DNA of 64,000 nt from Eubacterium_U album (GTDB lineage: Bacteria > Bacillota > Clostridia > Lachnospirales > Lachnospiraceae). The stretch covers positions 124,001 to 188,000 of the forward strand of contig NZ_JAODBU010000003.1 in assembly GCF_025336545.1 (NCBI RefSeq), in the 5' to 3' direction. The notes under the pieces are model-generated. The model did no database searches. It saw nothing but the letters and a program-made list of their open reading frames with translations, and had not been told where the DNA came from. The position numbers were made by a program, and so were the translations under genes. Below are positions 41,469-50,147 of the stretch, one piece after another; within the stretch, counting starts at the first letter, position 1; the number at the start of each line of letters is the position of its first letter.

Positions 41469-41825
41469 ATGATAATGAAAATAGATGCAATTGTTAGAGA
41501 AGAAAAATTTGAAGATGTAAAAAATGCATTAATGGAAATAGAAGTTAACGGACTTACAGTGTCGCAGGTTATGGGCTGTGGATTACAAAGAGGCTATAAG
41601 GAAATAGTCAGAGGTATGGAAGTAGAACCTCAGATGCAGCCAAAGATTAAATTTGAAATAGTTGTTTCTTCAGAAGAATGGGCCGAAAAAACAATAGAAG
41701 CAATTAAAAAAGCCGCTTATACAGGAGAATTTGGTGATGGGAAAATTTTCAGTTATCCTGTAGCAAGTGCAACAAAAATCAGAACAGGCGAAACAGGATA
41801 TGATGCGGTACAGTGTCAGGAATAA
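41469..41825 (+). CDS. glnB: PII nitrogen regulatory protein
   Basis: A 118-residue trimeric signal protein that senses ATP/ADP and 2-oxoglutarate and docks onto Amt. Conserved parts: MKIDAIVREEKFEDVKNAL, GLTVSQVMGCG, the B-loop TGEFGDGKIFSYPV and the closing KIRTGETGYDAV. The T-loop reads YKEIVRGMEVEPQMQPK; the usual uridylylated tyrosine of ELYRG is replaced (EIVRG), so regulation by uridylylation is unlikely. The start at 41469 follows AGGAG by eleven bases. It is linked to amt, with a candidate promoter (TTGACA at 41373) in the 117-base gap. Confidence 0.92.
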   Translation: MIMKIDAIVREEKFEDVKNALMEIEVNGLTVSQVMGCGLQRGYKEIVRGMEVEPQMQPKIKFEIVVSSEEWAEKTIEAIKKAAYTGEFGDGKIFSYPVASATKIRTGETGYDAVQCQE

Positions 41826-41873
41826 AGAAACAGGATTGTAAGAAATAAAAGACTAAAGGTTTAGATTAAATAT

Positions 41874-41934
41874 AAAGCCACAATTATGAAAAATTGTATC
41901 GAAGACAAATAAAATATCATAATTGTGGCTTTTA
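41874..41934. terminator. bidirectional terminator between glnB and merR
   Basis: AAAGCCACAATTATGA (41874-41889) and TCATAATTGTGGCTTT (41917-41932) are perfect 16-bp complements with a 27-base loop and A/T tracts at both edges. It serves the convergent genes on both sides. Confidence 0.85.
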
Positions 41935-41939
41935 TGTAT

Positions 41940-42392
41940 TTATGTATGAGCGTTAATCCACGCAGCTTTTATTTCAGGTGGCATATCATCAGGAGAAAGA
42001 TTCTTAAGTCTGTCTTCATTTCCGTCGGCTATAGCTGTATCATAGTACCAGCATTTATAAGTAATCATATCAAGAACTTTCTTTAAATGTTCAATTTCGG
42101 CTTCGACAGTTTCCTTCTGCTTTATAAACATTTCTTTGCGCTTTCCATAGGTGGCAGGTCCCTGCTGACACCACATCATAAATTCCTTTATATCTTTAAT
42201 TTCCATTCCCGTTTTTTTCAAACACTCAATAAGATGTAATGTCTCAACTGTGCCATCATCAAATCTTCTTGCACCGGATTCTGAACGGTTAAGGTTTGGA
42301 AATAATCCTTCTCTGTCATAATAATGTAATGTAGAAATAGGAAGATTAAACATTTTAGAAACTTCACCAATATTATAATAATTTGTATCCAT
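41940..42392 (-). CDS. MerR-family regulator divergent from the DXS-like gene
   Basis: A 150-residue MerR protein. The winged helix is YNIGEVSKMFNLPISTLHYYDREGLFPNLNRSESGARRF (residues 6-43), followed by a long dimerization helix (about 75-118) and a short C-terminal tail (YYDTAIADGNEDRLKNLSPDDMPPEIKAAW). It has no cysteine metal site and no GyrI domain. Members of this type often control divergent metabolic or stress genes. A promoter with the 19-bp spacer typical of MerR activation lies 65 bases before the divergent DXS-like gene, so that gene is the probable target. Confidence 0.9.
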   Translation of the reverse strand: MDTNYYNIGEVSKMFNLPISTLHYYDREGLFPNLNRSESGARRFDDGTVETLHLIECLKKTGMEIKDIKEFMMWCQQGPATYGKRKEMFIKQKETVEAEIEHLKKVLDMITYKCWYYDTAIADGNEDRLKNLSPDDMPPEIKAAWINAHT

Positions 42393-42570
42393 AATTAACC
42401 ACCATAAAATGATTTCCTGTTAAATTCAATTGAAGGAGAACATTTCATTTTCCTTTCTTCGTATTATAAATTTATATATTTAAGTTGTAATACAATAAAA
42501 TCATTAATATGACTTCATTATATTATATTTTTCGTAAATTGGTTCATATAAGTTTATGAAAAAATAAATA

Positions 42571-42601
42571 TTGACCTAAAGTTGGGTTTATGGTTTAGAA
42601 T
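42571..42601 (+). promoter_or_regulatory. MerR-type promoter with 19-bp spacer
   Basis: TTGACC (42571-42576), a spacer of exactly 19 bp and TAGAAT (42596-42601). The spacer holds an imperfect dyad (CCTAAAG against GTTTATGG). Overlong spacers with a dyad are the hallmark of promoters untwisted by MerR proteins, and a merR gene is divergent at 42392. Confidence 0.65.
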
Positions 42602-42665
42602 ACACAATATACGGTTATGATTTTGTAAATGCTGTATTTAAAAAATATTAATGGAGGACTTTGAT

Positions 42666-44423
42666 ATGTATTTAGAAAAGATTAACGGACCGGAAGATGT
42701 TAAGAAATTAACAGTTAAAGAGATGTCTACATTAGCAGAGGAAATGAGAACTGCATTATTAAAGAGAGCCAGCATTCATGGTGGTCATTTTGGACCTAAC
42801 TTTGGAATGGTAGAAGCAACAATTGCTCTTCATTATGTATTTGAATCCCCAAAAGATAAAATAGTTTATGATGTTTCACATCAGACATACCCACATAAAA
42901 TGCTTACAGGAAGAAAGGACGCATATCTTTATGAAGAACATTATGATGATGTTTCAGGATACAGTAATCCTCATGAAAGCGAGCATGATCATTTCATCAT
43001 AGGACATACATCAACATCAGTAAGTCTTGCCTGTGGTTTGGCAAAGGCAAGAGATTTAAATGGTGAAAAAGGAAATGTTATTGCTGTAATAGGAGATGGC
43101 TCATTAAGTGGTGGTGAAGCATTAGAAGGATTTGATTATGCCGTAGAATTAGAAGGAAATCTTATAATTGTTGTAAATGACAATGATATGTCAATTGCAG
43201 AAAACCATGGTGGTTTGTATGGCAATTTAAAACTTCTTCGTGAAACAAATGGACAGGCAGAATGCAATTTATTTAAGGCAATGGGACTTGATTATATATA
43301 TGTAAATGAAGGAAATGATGTAGCAAGTCTTATTGAGGCATTTAGTAAAGTAAAAGATAGCAAAAAGCCTGTAGTTGTTCATATTAATACATTAAAAGGA
43401 AAAGGCTATGCACCTGCTGAACAGCATAAAGAACAGTGGCATTACAGTGGACCGTTTGACATAAAGACAGGAAAGCCATTGTATGGTGAATTTGGTGAAG
43501 ATTATTCAAGTGTAACTTGTGATTATTTGTTAAAGAAAATGAAAGAAGACAAATCAGTAGTTGCAATTACTTCTGCAACACCAACTGTTATGGGATTTAC
43601 AGAGGACAAGCGAAAAGAAGCAGGAAAACAATTTGTTGATGTAGGAATTGCAGAGGAGACAGCAGTTGCAATGGCAGCAGGAATTGCTTCAAATGGTGGA
43701 AAGCCGGTATATGGTGTATATAGCACATTTGTACAAAGAACATATGACCAGTTATCACAGGATTTGTGTATTAATAATGCACCTGCAACAATAGTTACAT
43801 TCTGGGGAAGTGTATTTGGAATGAATGACGTAACACATTTAGGATTATATGATATTCCAATGATGGCAAATATTCCTAACCTTGTTTACATGGCACCTAC
43901 GACAAAAGAAGAATATATTGCAATGCTTGATTGGAGTATAGAGCAGAATGAACATCCTGTAGCAATAAGATTGCCGGGTGGAGAAATGATATCTGACGGT
44001 AAAGAAGTTACGAAAGATTTCTCTAAGTTAAATAAATATGAAGTAACTGAAAAAGGAAGCAAGGTTGCAGTTATTGCTTTAGGAACATTCTATCAGTTAG
44101 GAAAAGAAGTTGTAGATGATTTATCTGATAAATTAGATACGCAGGCAACTTTAATTAATCCATATTATATAACAGGAATCGATAGTGAATTACTTGAAGA
44201 GTTAAAGAAAGAGCATGATGTTGTAATCACAATAGAGGATGGAATTTTAGACGGAGGATTCGGTGAAAAAATTTCAAGATTCTATGGACCAACAGATATG
44301 AAAGTAATAAATTTTGGATTGAAAAAAGAATTCTTAGACAGATATGATGTAAATGAAGTTCTTAAAGAAAATCATTTGACAAAAGAACAGATTGTTGAAG
44401 ATGTGATGGCGTTAATGAAATAA
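42666..44423 (+). CDS. DXS-like thiamine-diphosphate enzyme
   Basis: Transketolase-superfamily protein resembling 1-deoxy-D-xylulose-5-phosphate synthase. The 585 residues contain DVSHQTYPHKMLTGR (about 70-84), the TPP/Mg site GDGSLSGGEALEG...NDNDMSIAENHGG (about 147-183), the pyrimidine domain VDVGIAEETAVAMAAGIA with the catalytic glutamate (about 325) and a transketolase C-terminal domain. It is shorter than classical DXS (about 620), the usual SHQAYxHK reads SHQTYPHK, and it is under apparent MerR control. It may therefore be a paralog with another acyloin or sugar substrate. The start at 42666 follows GGAGG; the ATG 15 bases earlier lies inside that site. Confidence 0.82.
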   Translation: MYLEKINGPEDVKKLTVKEMSTLAEEMRTALLKRASIHGGHFGPNFGMVEATIALHYVFESPKDKIVYDVSHQTYPHKMLTGRKDAYLYEEHYDDVSGYSNPHESEHDHFIIGHTSTSVSLACGLAKARDLNGEKGNVIAVIGDGSLSGGEALEGFDYAVELEGNLIIVVNDNDMSIAENHGGLYGNLKLLRETNGQAECNLFKAMGLDYIYVNEGNDVASLIEAFSKVKDSKKPVVVHINTLKGKGYAPAEQHKEQWHYSGPFDIKTGKPLYGEFGEDYSSVTCDYLLKKMKEDKSVVAITSATPTVMGFTEDKRKEAGKQFVDVGIAEETAVAMAAGIASNGGKPVYGVYSTFVQRTYDQLSQDLCINNAPATIVTFWGSVFGMNDVTHLGLYDIPMMANIPNLVYMAPTTKEEYIAMLDWSIEQNEHPVAIRLPGGEMISDGKEVTKDFSKLNKYEVTEKGSKVAVIALGTFYQLGKEVVDDLSDKLDTQATLINPYYITGIDSELLEELKKEHDVVITIEDGILDGGFGEKISRFYGPTDMKVINFGLKKEFLDRYDVNEVLKENHLTKEQIVEDVMALMK

Positions 44424-44560
44424 AATAAATGCCGGAAAATAAAAATATTTTTATAAATCAGCTTAGAAAAAAATCCTATTTTATGGCTTGAAAATGTAAA
44501 AAAGAGTTTTATTTGGGTTGACATATAAAATAAAAATTTATAAAATAAAGACATATATTA

Positions 44561-44640
44561 CAAATGATGAGGGTAAACTATTTGAAAAAATAGGGCACAA
44601 AGCTATGAGCCTAAAGCAACATTTGCAATGGTCGTCTGGC
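44561..44640 (+). ncRNA. cyclic-di-GMP-I (GEMM) riboswitch
   Basis: The run GAGGGTAAACTATTTGAAA, then ATAGGGCACAAAGCTATGAG, CCTAAAG and a closing AATGGTCGTCTGGC follow the GEMM consensus (GGCAAAC, GNRA-capped P2, GG-ACGCAAAGCYA, then the P3 arm). It is followed at once by a terminator and then the adhesin-like gene. c-di-GMP binding would alter terminator formation. The 301-bp gap 44424-44724 is otherwise empty. Confidence 0.82.
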
Positions 44641-44673
44641 TGCAATTCTTTTTAAGGAGTTGCAGTTTTTTTT
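44640..44673 (+). terminator. riboswitch-controlled terminator
   Basis: CTGCAATTCT (44640-44649) pairs, with two G-U, to GGAGTTGCAG (44656-44665), followed by eight T. It starts within the last bases of the riboswitch P1 region, so formation can be mutually exclusive with the aptamer. Confidence 0.8.
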
Positions 44674-44724
44674 ATACGTAAATACGTGTATAAAAGGCTG
44701 CGATAAAATTGGAAGGAGGATGTA

Positions 44725-46413
44725 ATGAAAAGAGTAAAGAAAATGGTAGCTATGGCTACAGTCATGACGATGGTATTTAATGTGGTAATGCCAATAGGGG
44801 TTTTGGCAAAAGAAAACACAAATGAATATGGGGTACTTGCAAAAAACGGAGCAAATTTTTCAGGAAGCGGACAGATAATTGGAGATATTGTAATTAACAA
44901 TGGTACTTTAAAGTATTCAAACAGTGCAACAAAGCATGTTACAGGAACTGCACATGTATCGCCGGAGGTTAAAGTAGATAAACCCGCACAGGGATATATT
45001 CCAATTGAAGTTAGTGAAATGGACAAGGAATTATATTCAGGATTATTCAATACAAATAATTATCCTGATGAGAATTCAGAATATTTTAAAAAAACTACTT
45101 CAGAATACAAAGATGGTACACAGAGTGTTTACATTGGATGGCAGACAAACAGATTTGATTTAACTGATAATGCATATTTAGATACTGTATCATTTTACAA
45201 TGGACAGACATTTGAAATTCATGCAGATAAAAATCAGACAACAGTTGTCAGAGTTAAACATTTAAACGTTGGTGGTGAAGTTAAAGTAAGCGGTGACGGA
45301 TACGTAGTTTTATATGTAGATGAATTATCAGGTGGAAATCCGGGTTCATTTAATGCAGGTGGAGACAGTAGCAAGCTTACAGTTGTATTTACAGGAAAAA
45401 ATGCAGGATACAATAATTTTAAAGAAGTAAATGCCAACACAATTGCAATGAATGCTACAAAGTATACACAGGTAAATGGAATATTTGCAGGAAATGTATA
45501 TACAAGTGGAAATCTTGAATTTAGTGGTGATAGTTCTATAACAGGTAAGGTTTATGCACCTGATTCAAAAACAGTATTAACAGGAAGTACAAAGATTTAC
45601 GGACAGTTAATAACAGATACATTAGAGATTTCAGGTGGAGCAGTTGTTTCATATAAAGCTACTAATGGATTACCTTCAGAGGTTGAAAAAGTAGTAGGAA
45701 ATCTTGATACAGAAAATGGAAAGACAGAAGACGGAAAAGAAGAAACAACTAAAAAAGAAGAAGTGACTAAACCGGAAGAAACAACAAAACCTTCAGAAAC
45801 AACAAAACCTTCAGAAACAACAAAACCTTCAGAAACAACGAAGCCTGATTCAGGAAATGATAATAAGGATGATGATTCAGATAAAGAATCAGTAGAAGTA
45901 TCTGTAATTGTACCTTTAAAAATGTCAATCAGATTACAGGATGGAACTGTATTAAATAACAAGAGCAGTTTCAAAATTGAACTTGATAAAGAAATTAAAT
46001 TCCAGATGTGTTCAAATAATTGGGACAATGATACATATGATGACAATGGAAATGGTATTGCAGGAACAGTTGTGTATACAGCAGTTGTTAGCTCTACAGC
46101 AAAGAAGAACACTTATGATGCAGCAAGCCGTACATTTACAATTGCGAAAGGTGATAAAGTATTAAGAACAGATACAAACAACTGCTTTATGGCATACAGA
46201 TTTTACTTTAAGAAGGGTAATTATAATAAACAGACAGGAATTAATAGTGTAGTAAACACACCATTAGAAAGTTTATCAGTTAACCTTCCATTAGGTTCAA
46301 CAATTACATGTGATGCTTATAAGGAATATAGCCGGATTGATAGTGCTGATGTATTTATTGAAACAGCAGATGATAAAACAATCTGTTATAAGGATTATTA
46401 TTGGGAATATTAA
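44725..46413 (+). CDS. secreted adhesin-like surface protein under c-di-GMP riboswitch control
   Basis: 562 residues. Signal peptide (residues 1-28, ending in GVLAKE). The body (about 35-330) is a repetitive beta-helix-like domain ending SITGKVYAPDSKTVLTGSTKIYGQLITDTLEIS, the 'polymer-forming/virtual pilus-tip' style found in PilX/DUF7305-like proteins. An ETTKPS linker (about residues 335-378) and a C-terminal domain of about 180 residues (SVIVPLKMSIRLQDGTVLN... to YYWEY) follow. No LPXTG or membrane anchor is visible. The C-terminal domain is unidentified. The upstream GEMM riboswitch plus terminator implies that surface display changes with c-di-GMP. Confidence 0.85.
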   Translation: MKRVKKMVAMATVMTMVFNVVMPIGVLAKENTNEYGVLAKNGANFSGSGQIIGDIVINNGTLKYSNSATKHVTGTAHVSPEVKVDKPAQGYIPIEVSEMDKELYSGLFNTNNYPDENSEYFKKTTSEYKDGTQSVYIGWQTNRFDLTDNAYLDTVSFYNGQTFEIHADKNQTTVVRVKHLNVGGEVKVSGDGYVVLYVDELSGGNPGSFNAGGDSSKLTVVFTGKNAGYNNFKEVNANTIAMNATKYTQVNGIFAGNVYTSGNLEFSGDSSITGKVYAPDSKTVLTGSTKIYGQLITDTLEISGGAVVSYKATNGLPSEVEKVVGNLDTENGKTEDGKEETTKKEEVTKPEETTKPSETTKPSETTKPSETTKPDSGNDNKDDDSDKESVEVSVIVPLKMSIRLQDGTVLNNKSSFKIELDKEIKFQMCSNNWDNDTYDDNGNGIAGTVVYTAVVSSTAKKNTYDAASRTFTIAKGDKVLRTDTNNCFMAYRFYFKKGNYNKQTGINSVVNTPLESLSVNLPLGSTITCDAYKEYSRIDSADVFIETADDKTICYKDYYWEY

Positions 46414-46539
46414 TAATTAGTACCAATAAGTATAGAGACAAGTTAATAAATAGTGAAATTTTACATGAAAATGTTAATAAATTCATTGCCACAGATTAAA
46501 AATGATTATATTTTTAATTTGTGTGAAAAATACAGTAAT

Positions 46540-46570
46540 AACGCCGCAGAAATTTGATTTTTGCGGCGTT
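46540..46570 (+). promoter_or_regulatory. hairpin immediately upstream of a ribosome site
   Basis: AACGCCGCA and TGCGGCGTT form a 9-bp stem around an A/T-rich loop, ending one base before the AAAGGG site of the next gene. No T run follows, so it is not a plain terminator. It may stabilise or gate translation of the GTG-started gene. Confidence 0.45.
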
Positions 46571-46584
46571 AAAGGGATATAGAA

Positions 46585-47214
46585 GTGAAAAAAAAGAAAG
46601 AATTAATATTAGGAGCTTCTTTAATAGTTATCATAATTGCAATGGCAATAGTGCTGGTGATAATAAATAAAGATGATAAAAAAGAATTTGAAGATGTGCA
46701 GGTTACAACTACGGTAGATGAGTCTACTAAGGCAAATGATAGCAGCAATACTTTTATGGAAGAAACAATAATAAAATGCTGTTATGAATTAAGATATATA
46801 TTTGCTATAAATGAATTTGATGACATAAGTACGGTATCCGTAAACAAATTAGCACAATATGGTTTGTGTCATTTGTACTATAATAGCTTATTAGATGTAC
46901 CTGCAAGTGATGAACTTGAGTATAGAGATGCATCAAAAAAAGATATTGAAGCGGTGCTTAAAAGCCAGTTTAATGTTGAGGGCCTTAATTTGGAAGAAAG
47001 CGACATTTATAATAAGGCGGAACAGAAATTTGAAATGTGGGTTCCTAATTATTCGCAGCAGATAACATATGATTATACAGTAACTGATAATGGAGACAAT
47101 CTTACAATAAATGTGGTATACTATGAAGATGAGGTACGCTCAAAGGTTAAGAGTGAAGCAACTATTAATGTAGCTAAAGAAGGGGATTTATATTATATAA
47201 AAAGTTTGCATTAG
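46585..47214 (+). CDS. membrane-anchored hypothetical envelope protein
   Basis: A 209-residue protein starting at GTG, with a single N-terminal membrane anchor (about residues 7-27, LILGASLIVIIIAMAIVLVI), a short T/S-rich stretch and an extracytoplasmic domain of about 150 residues of mixed alpha/beta type. The domain ends in alternating strands (DYTVTDNGDNLTINVVYYEDE). AAAGGG lies about nine bases before the GTG. The family is not recognised. It precedes the coiled-coil protein and the HD-GYP gene closely (16 and 18 base gaps), so these three form the first part of the polysaccharide operon. Confidence 0.75.
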   Translation: MKKKKELILGASLIVIIIAMAIVLVIINKDDKKEFEDVQVTTTVDESTKANDSSNTFMEETIIKCCYELRYIFAINEFDDISTVSVNKLAQYGLCHLYYNSLLDVPASDELEYRDASKKDIEAVLKSQFNVEGLNLEESDIYNKAEQKFEMWVPNYSQQITYDYTVTDNGDNLTINVVYYEDEVRSKVKSEATINVAKEGDLYYIKSLH

Positions 47215-47230
47215 TTAGTGAGAAGTTAAA

Positions 47231-47596
47231 ATGAATAAAGATATTGATTTATTGATTAAAAAGATTGAAGAAGAATCTAAACTGATAAAAGGCGATGCTT
47301 CAAAAAATGAAATGCAGGAAATCCTTAAAGAAAAATTGGTTATAGAGCGTGAAAGAGATAATTTACTGTTAGAAAATAAACAATTAAAGGATAAGATTGA
47401 ATCTTATGAACGAGACATTGTGGCTTTACAACAAAGTCTTAAAGGAATCCTTGATATTCTTCAGGGAGAGGATAAAATTGTGCATGAAGCGGTAAAACAT
47501 ATAGATTCTACGGTAATAGAAACTAATAGCGAAGCACAAAAGGCACGTAGAAACGGATTAAGAGAAATACTAAAAGAAAATACTCAGGGATTTTAA
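47231..47596 (+). CDS. small cytoplasmic coiled-coil protein
   Basis: 121 residues, highly charged and nearly all helical. The middle (KEKLVIERERDNLLLENKQLKDKIESYERDIVALQQSL, about residues 36-73) is a clear coiled coil with regular heptads, and a short helical tail follows. There is no signal peptide or membrane segment. It probably mediates protein contact, perhaps for the HD-GYP or the synthase encoded downstream (inference from the tight spacing only). A weak GAGAAG ribosome site is present. The family is unknown. Confidence 0.7.
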   Translation: MNKDIDLLIKKIEEESKLIKGDASKNEMQEILKEKLVIERERDNLLLENKQLKDKIESYERDIVALQQSLKGILDILQGEDKIVHEAVKHIDSTVIETNSEAQKARRNGLREILKENTQGF

Positions 47597-47614
47597 TACA
47601 GAAAGGACGTCTCT

Positions 47615-50005
47615 ATGAAGATTTTTAAGAAGTCTAAAGAACAGGTTGAAGAAAATAAGTCAGAAGATTTAAAAATAGAGAATCAGGAAAATAAAAGAGA
47701 AACAACCTCTGAAAAAAAGGGGGTTGTTTCTTTGCAGTTTTCAGAAGAAATGTCAGAGAAAAGAATACATTCGATAATAACAGTTGCAGGAGTATCAATA
47801 GCGTTATTTTTAATAACTTTAATGATGCATACAATAGTAAGCAAAGTAGTGTATCCTAACTTTAGTATGGCAAATGAAATAAATGAAGTTCAGTTTCTAT
47901 GGGGTACATCGGATAATGATTTGAAAAGAGAAGATGCGGTATGGAAACAGGCGACAGATGAAAATAAAATACAAAAGATAGGAAAAGGGCAGGATTATGT
48001 ATGCATTAAAGTAGACATACCTGCACAGAGCAATCAGCAATACTATACGTATTATACAAATTATGCACCGTCTAAAGTTCTTGTTGATGGCAAGAAGATT
48101 TATGACAATGGATATGATAAAGAAAATGTAGTTGGAAACCGTTGTAACAAAGTGGAATTAGCATCTTCTGCAGTTTCAAGAACAATGGAAATTTATATTT
48201 ATTCTCCAATAGGTTTTCAATTTAGATTAGTAAAAAGTGCAAATGGAACAGGCTTACTTTCAAATGCAAGTGGACTTGGAATAGCATTCACATTTGGAAT
48301 ATTAATATTGGCAATTATATTTGTAATTATGACAATTGCCATTTCAATAAAAGATAAAAATATAATAAAAGTATTACTGTTAAGTCTGACATTATTTATG
48401 GGAGCACTATATCTTATGCTCTATCAGTTAAGTTTAGGTGGCACTCTTATATCTGACAGTGTGTTCTTTAGTTTGCAATTAATATTAACAATATATTTTG
48501 CAACATCTATGTTAGTATGCAGTCTTTGTAGCATTAATTATAAATTTAAACTATGGCAGAACATGTTTATCATAGGAGTATTTGTAATCAGCTTAGGGCT
48601 TTTGCTTATAGAAAACAGAACAGTACTCCTTATTGCGGCAGTTATTTTTTCGATGGCAATATGTGTACTAATAGGTCTGTTTATAATTGAGGTAGCAAAT
48701 TTAATCGAAAATAAAACTCCATATATGAGTCTGGTAGGAATTGCATTTGTTTATATTTCTTTAGTAAATATCTATAATTTAATTTCACTTACTGCAGGTT
48801 CAAATGGGTTAAGCCGAACTGTAGTAGTAACAGGTATTGCCATATATGAAATAGCAATGTACATTGTTTTATTTAAACAATCAGTAAATCACACAATACT
48901 TATTAAAGAGCGAGCCAATCAACAACTTGAAAGTGCTGTAAGTATACAGAGAATGGCAACAATTTTATCAGATGTTGCTGATGCCCTTACAGATAAACAG
49001 TTTGCAAGCTATACATGTCAGATTTTTACGGATGTGATAAAGAGAAATGAATTAGCAGCATCAAATGTTGTTACAGATGATGAAACAAATGAAAAAATAG
49101 TTATTCCTTCCTGTGCAGCAGTCCGTCGTGAAGATGGAACTTTTGAAGAAGTATTTAATCAGGGTGGAATAGAGGGGTGCGATTATGAAAAAATAATGTC
49201 AATGTATGATGGAACAGAAAAATCGAAAGTAAAGTTTGCACAGACATACATGGACTTAATATTTGTAAGAATTGATCAGGTTCAGATTATTTTTCATATA
49301 GAAAATTATAAAGATGGATTATCAGAAACATTCCAAAGTACGGCAATGATGATACATCACATAATGGAAATTGCTTTTTCAAATTACAATTTAAAAAGCA
49401 GAATAAAAACTGTACAGGAAGATGCCATTATATCATTAGCTGAAATGGTAGAATTCAGAGGAAAGCAAAATAAAGTACATTTATATTCTGTAAGTGCAGT
49501 AACAAAAGTTATTTGTAAAGCATTAGGATTGTCAGAAGAAGAAACACGTATTATTTCTATGGCGGCTATCGCTCACGATATTGGAAAGATAGCAATTCCA
49601 AATGATATATTAAATGGAGATAAACCATTGACTGATAAAGAGTATGAAATAATGAAAAAACATGTTGTATATGGATATAACATTTTGTCAAAAAACAGTG
49701 GTGACTTTATGGAAGCCGCAGCAGTAATAGCATATCAACATCATGAAAATTATGATGGAACAGGATATTTAGGGCTTTCAGGCGAAAATATTCATTTGTA
49801 TGCAAGAATTGTAAAAGTGGCAGATGTATTTGATGCGTTAATGGAAAAAAGAACTTATAAAAAAGCATGGCCACCGCAAAAGGTTAGAGAATATATATTA
49901 GAAAAATCGGGAATTGAATTTGACCCGGCAATAGTTAAAGTATTCGATAAAGTATTTGATGAAGCAGTTGAGGCATCAAAGACTGCAAGAGAAAAGTATA
50001 AATAG
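47615..50005 (+). CDS. membrane HD-GYP protein (probable c-di-GMP phosphodiesterase)
   Basis: 796 residues. A cytoplasmic N-terminus (1-55), one membrane helix (about 58-78), an extracytoplasmic beta-rich domain (about 80-205), seven membrane helices (about 225-430, a 7TMR-DISM-like arrangement), a GAF-like region (about 450-590) and a C-terminal HD-GYP domain. His654-Asp655 in AHDIGKIAIP is the HD pair. The signature loop reads HHENYDGTGYL (His709, His710), so the final P of GYP is replaced by Leu. The remaining metal ligands are kept, and activity is plausible. It would lower c-di-GMP in response to an external signal beside the polysaccharide synthase genes. Confidence 0.9.
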   Translation: MKIFKKSKEQVEENKSEDLKIENQENKRETTSEKKGVVSLQFSEEMSEKRIHSIITVAGVSIALFLITLMMHTIVSKVVYPNFSMANEINEVQFLWGTSDNDLKREDAVWKQATDENKIQKIGKGQDYVCIKVDIPAQSNQQYYTYYTNYAPSKVLVDGKKIYDNGYDKENVVGNRCNKVELASSAVSRTMEIYIYSPIGFQFRLVKSANGTGLLSNASGLGIAFTFGILILAIIFVIMTIAISIKDKNIIKVLLLSLTLFMGALYLMLYQLSLGGTLISDSVFFSLQLILTIYFATSMLVCSLCSINYKFKLWQNMFIIGVFVISLGLLLIENRTVLLIAAVIFSMAICVLIGLFIIEVANLIENKTPYMSLVGIAFVYISLVNIYNLISLTAGSNGLSRTVVVTGIAIYEIAMYIVLFKQSVNHTILIKERANQQLESAVSIQRMATILSDVADALTDKQFASYTCQIFTDVIKRNELAASNVVTDDETNEKIVIPSCAAVRREDGTFEEVFNQGGIEGCDYEKIMSMYDGTEKSKVKFAQTYMDLIFVRIDQVQIIFHIENYKDGLSETFQSTAMMIHHIMEIAFSNYNLKSRIKTVQEDAIISLAEMVEFRGKQNKVHLYSVSAVTKVICKALGLSEEETRIISMAAIAHDIGKIAIPNDILNGDKPLTDKEYEIMKKHVVYGYNILSKNSGDFMEAAAVIAYQHHENYDGTGYLGLSGENIHLYARIVKVADVFDALMEKRTYKKAWPPQKVREYILEKSGIEFDPAIVKVFDKVFDEAVEASKTAREKYK

Positions 50006-50147
50006 CAATTAAAGTGTATGAAAAAACATACGAAAACCGTATAAAAATTATATGGGAATAATGCAAATTTAAATTACCAAAGATAATGATAACATAGCTT
50101 TAAATCTACAGGTATAAGCAGTATGGTTTTGAATTGAAAGGGATAAA

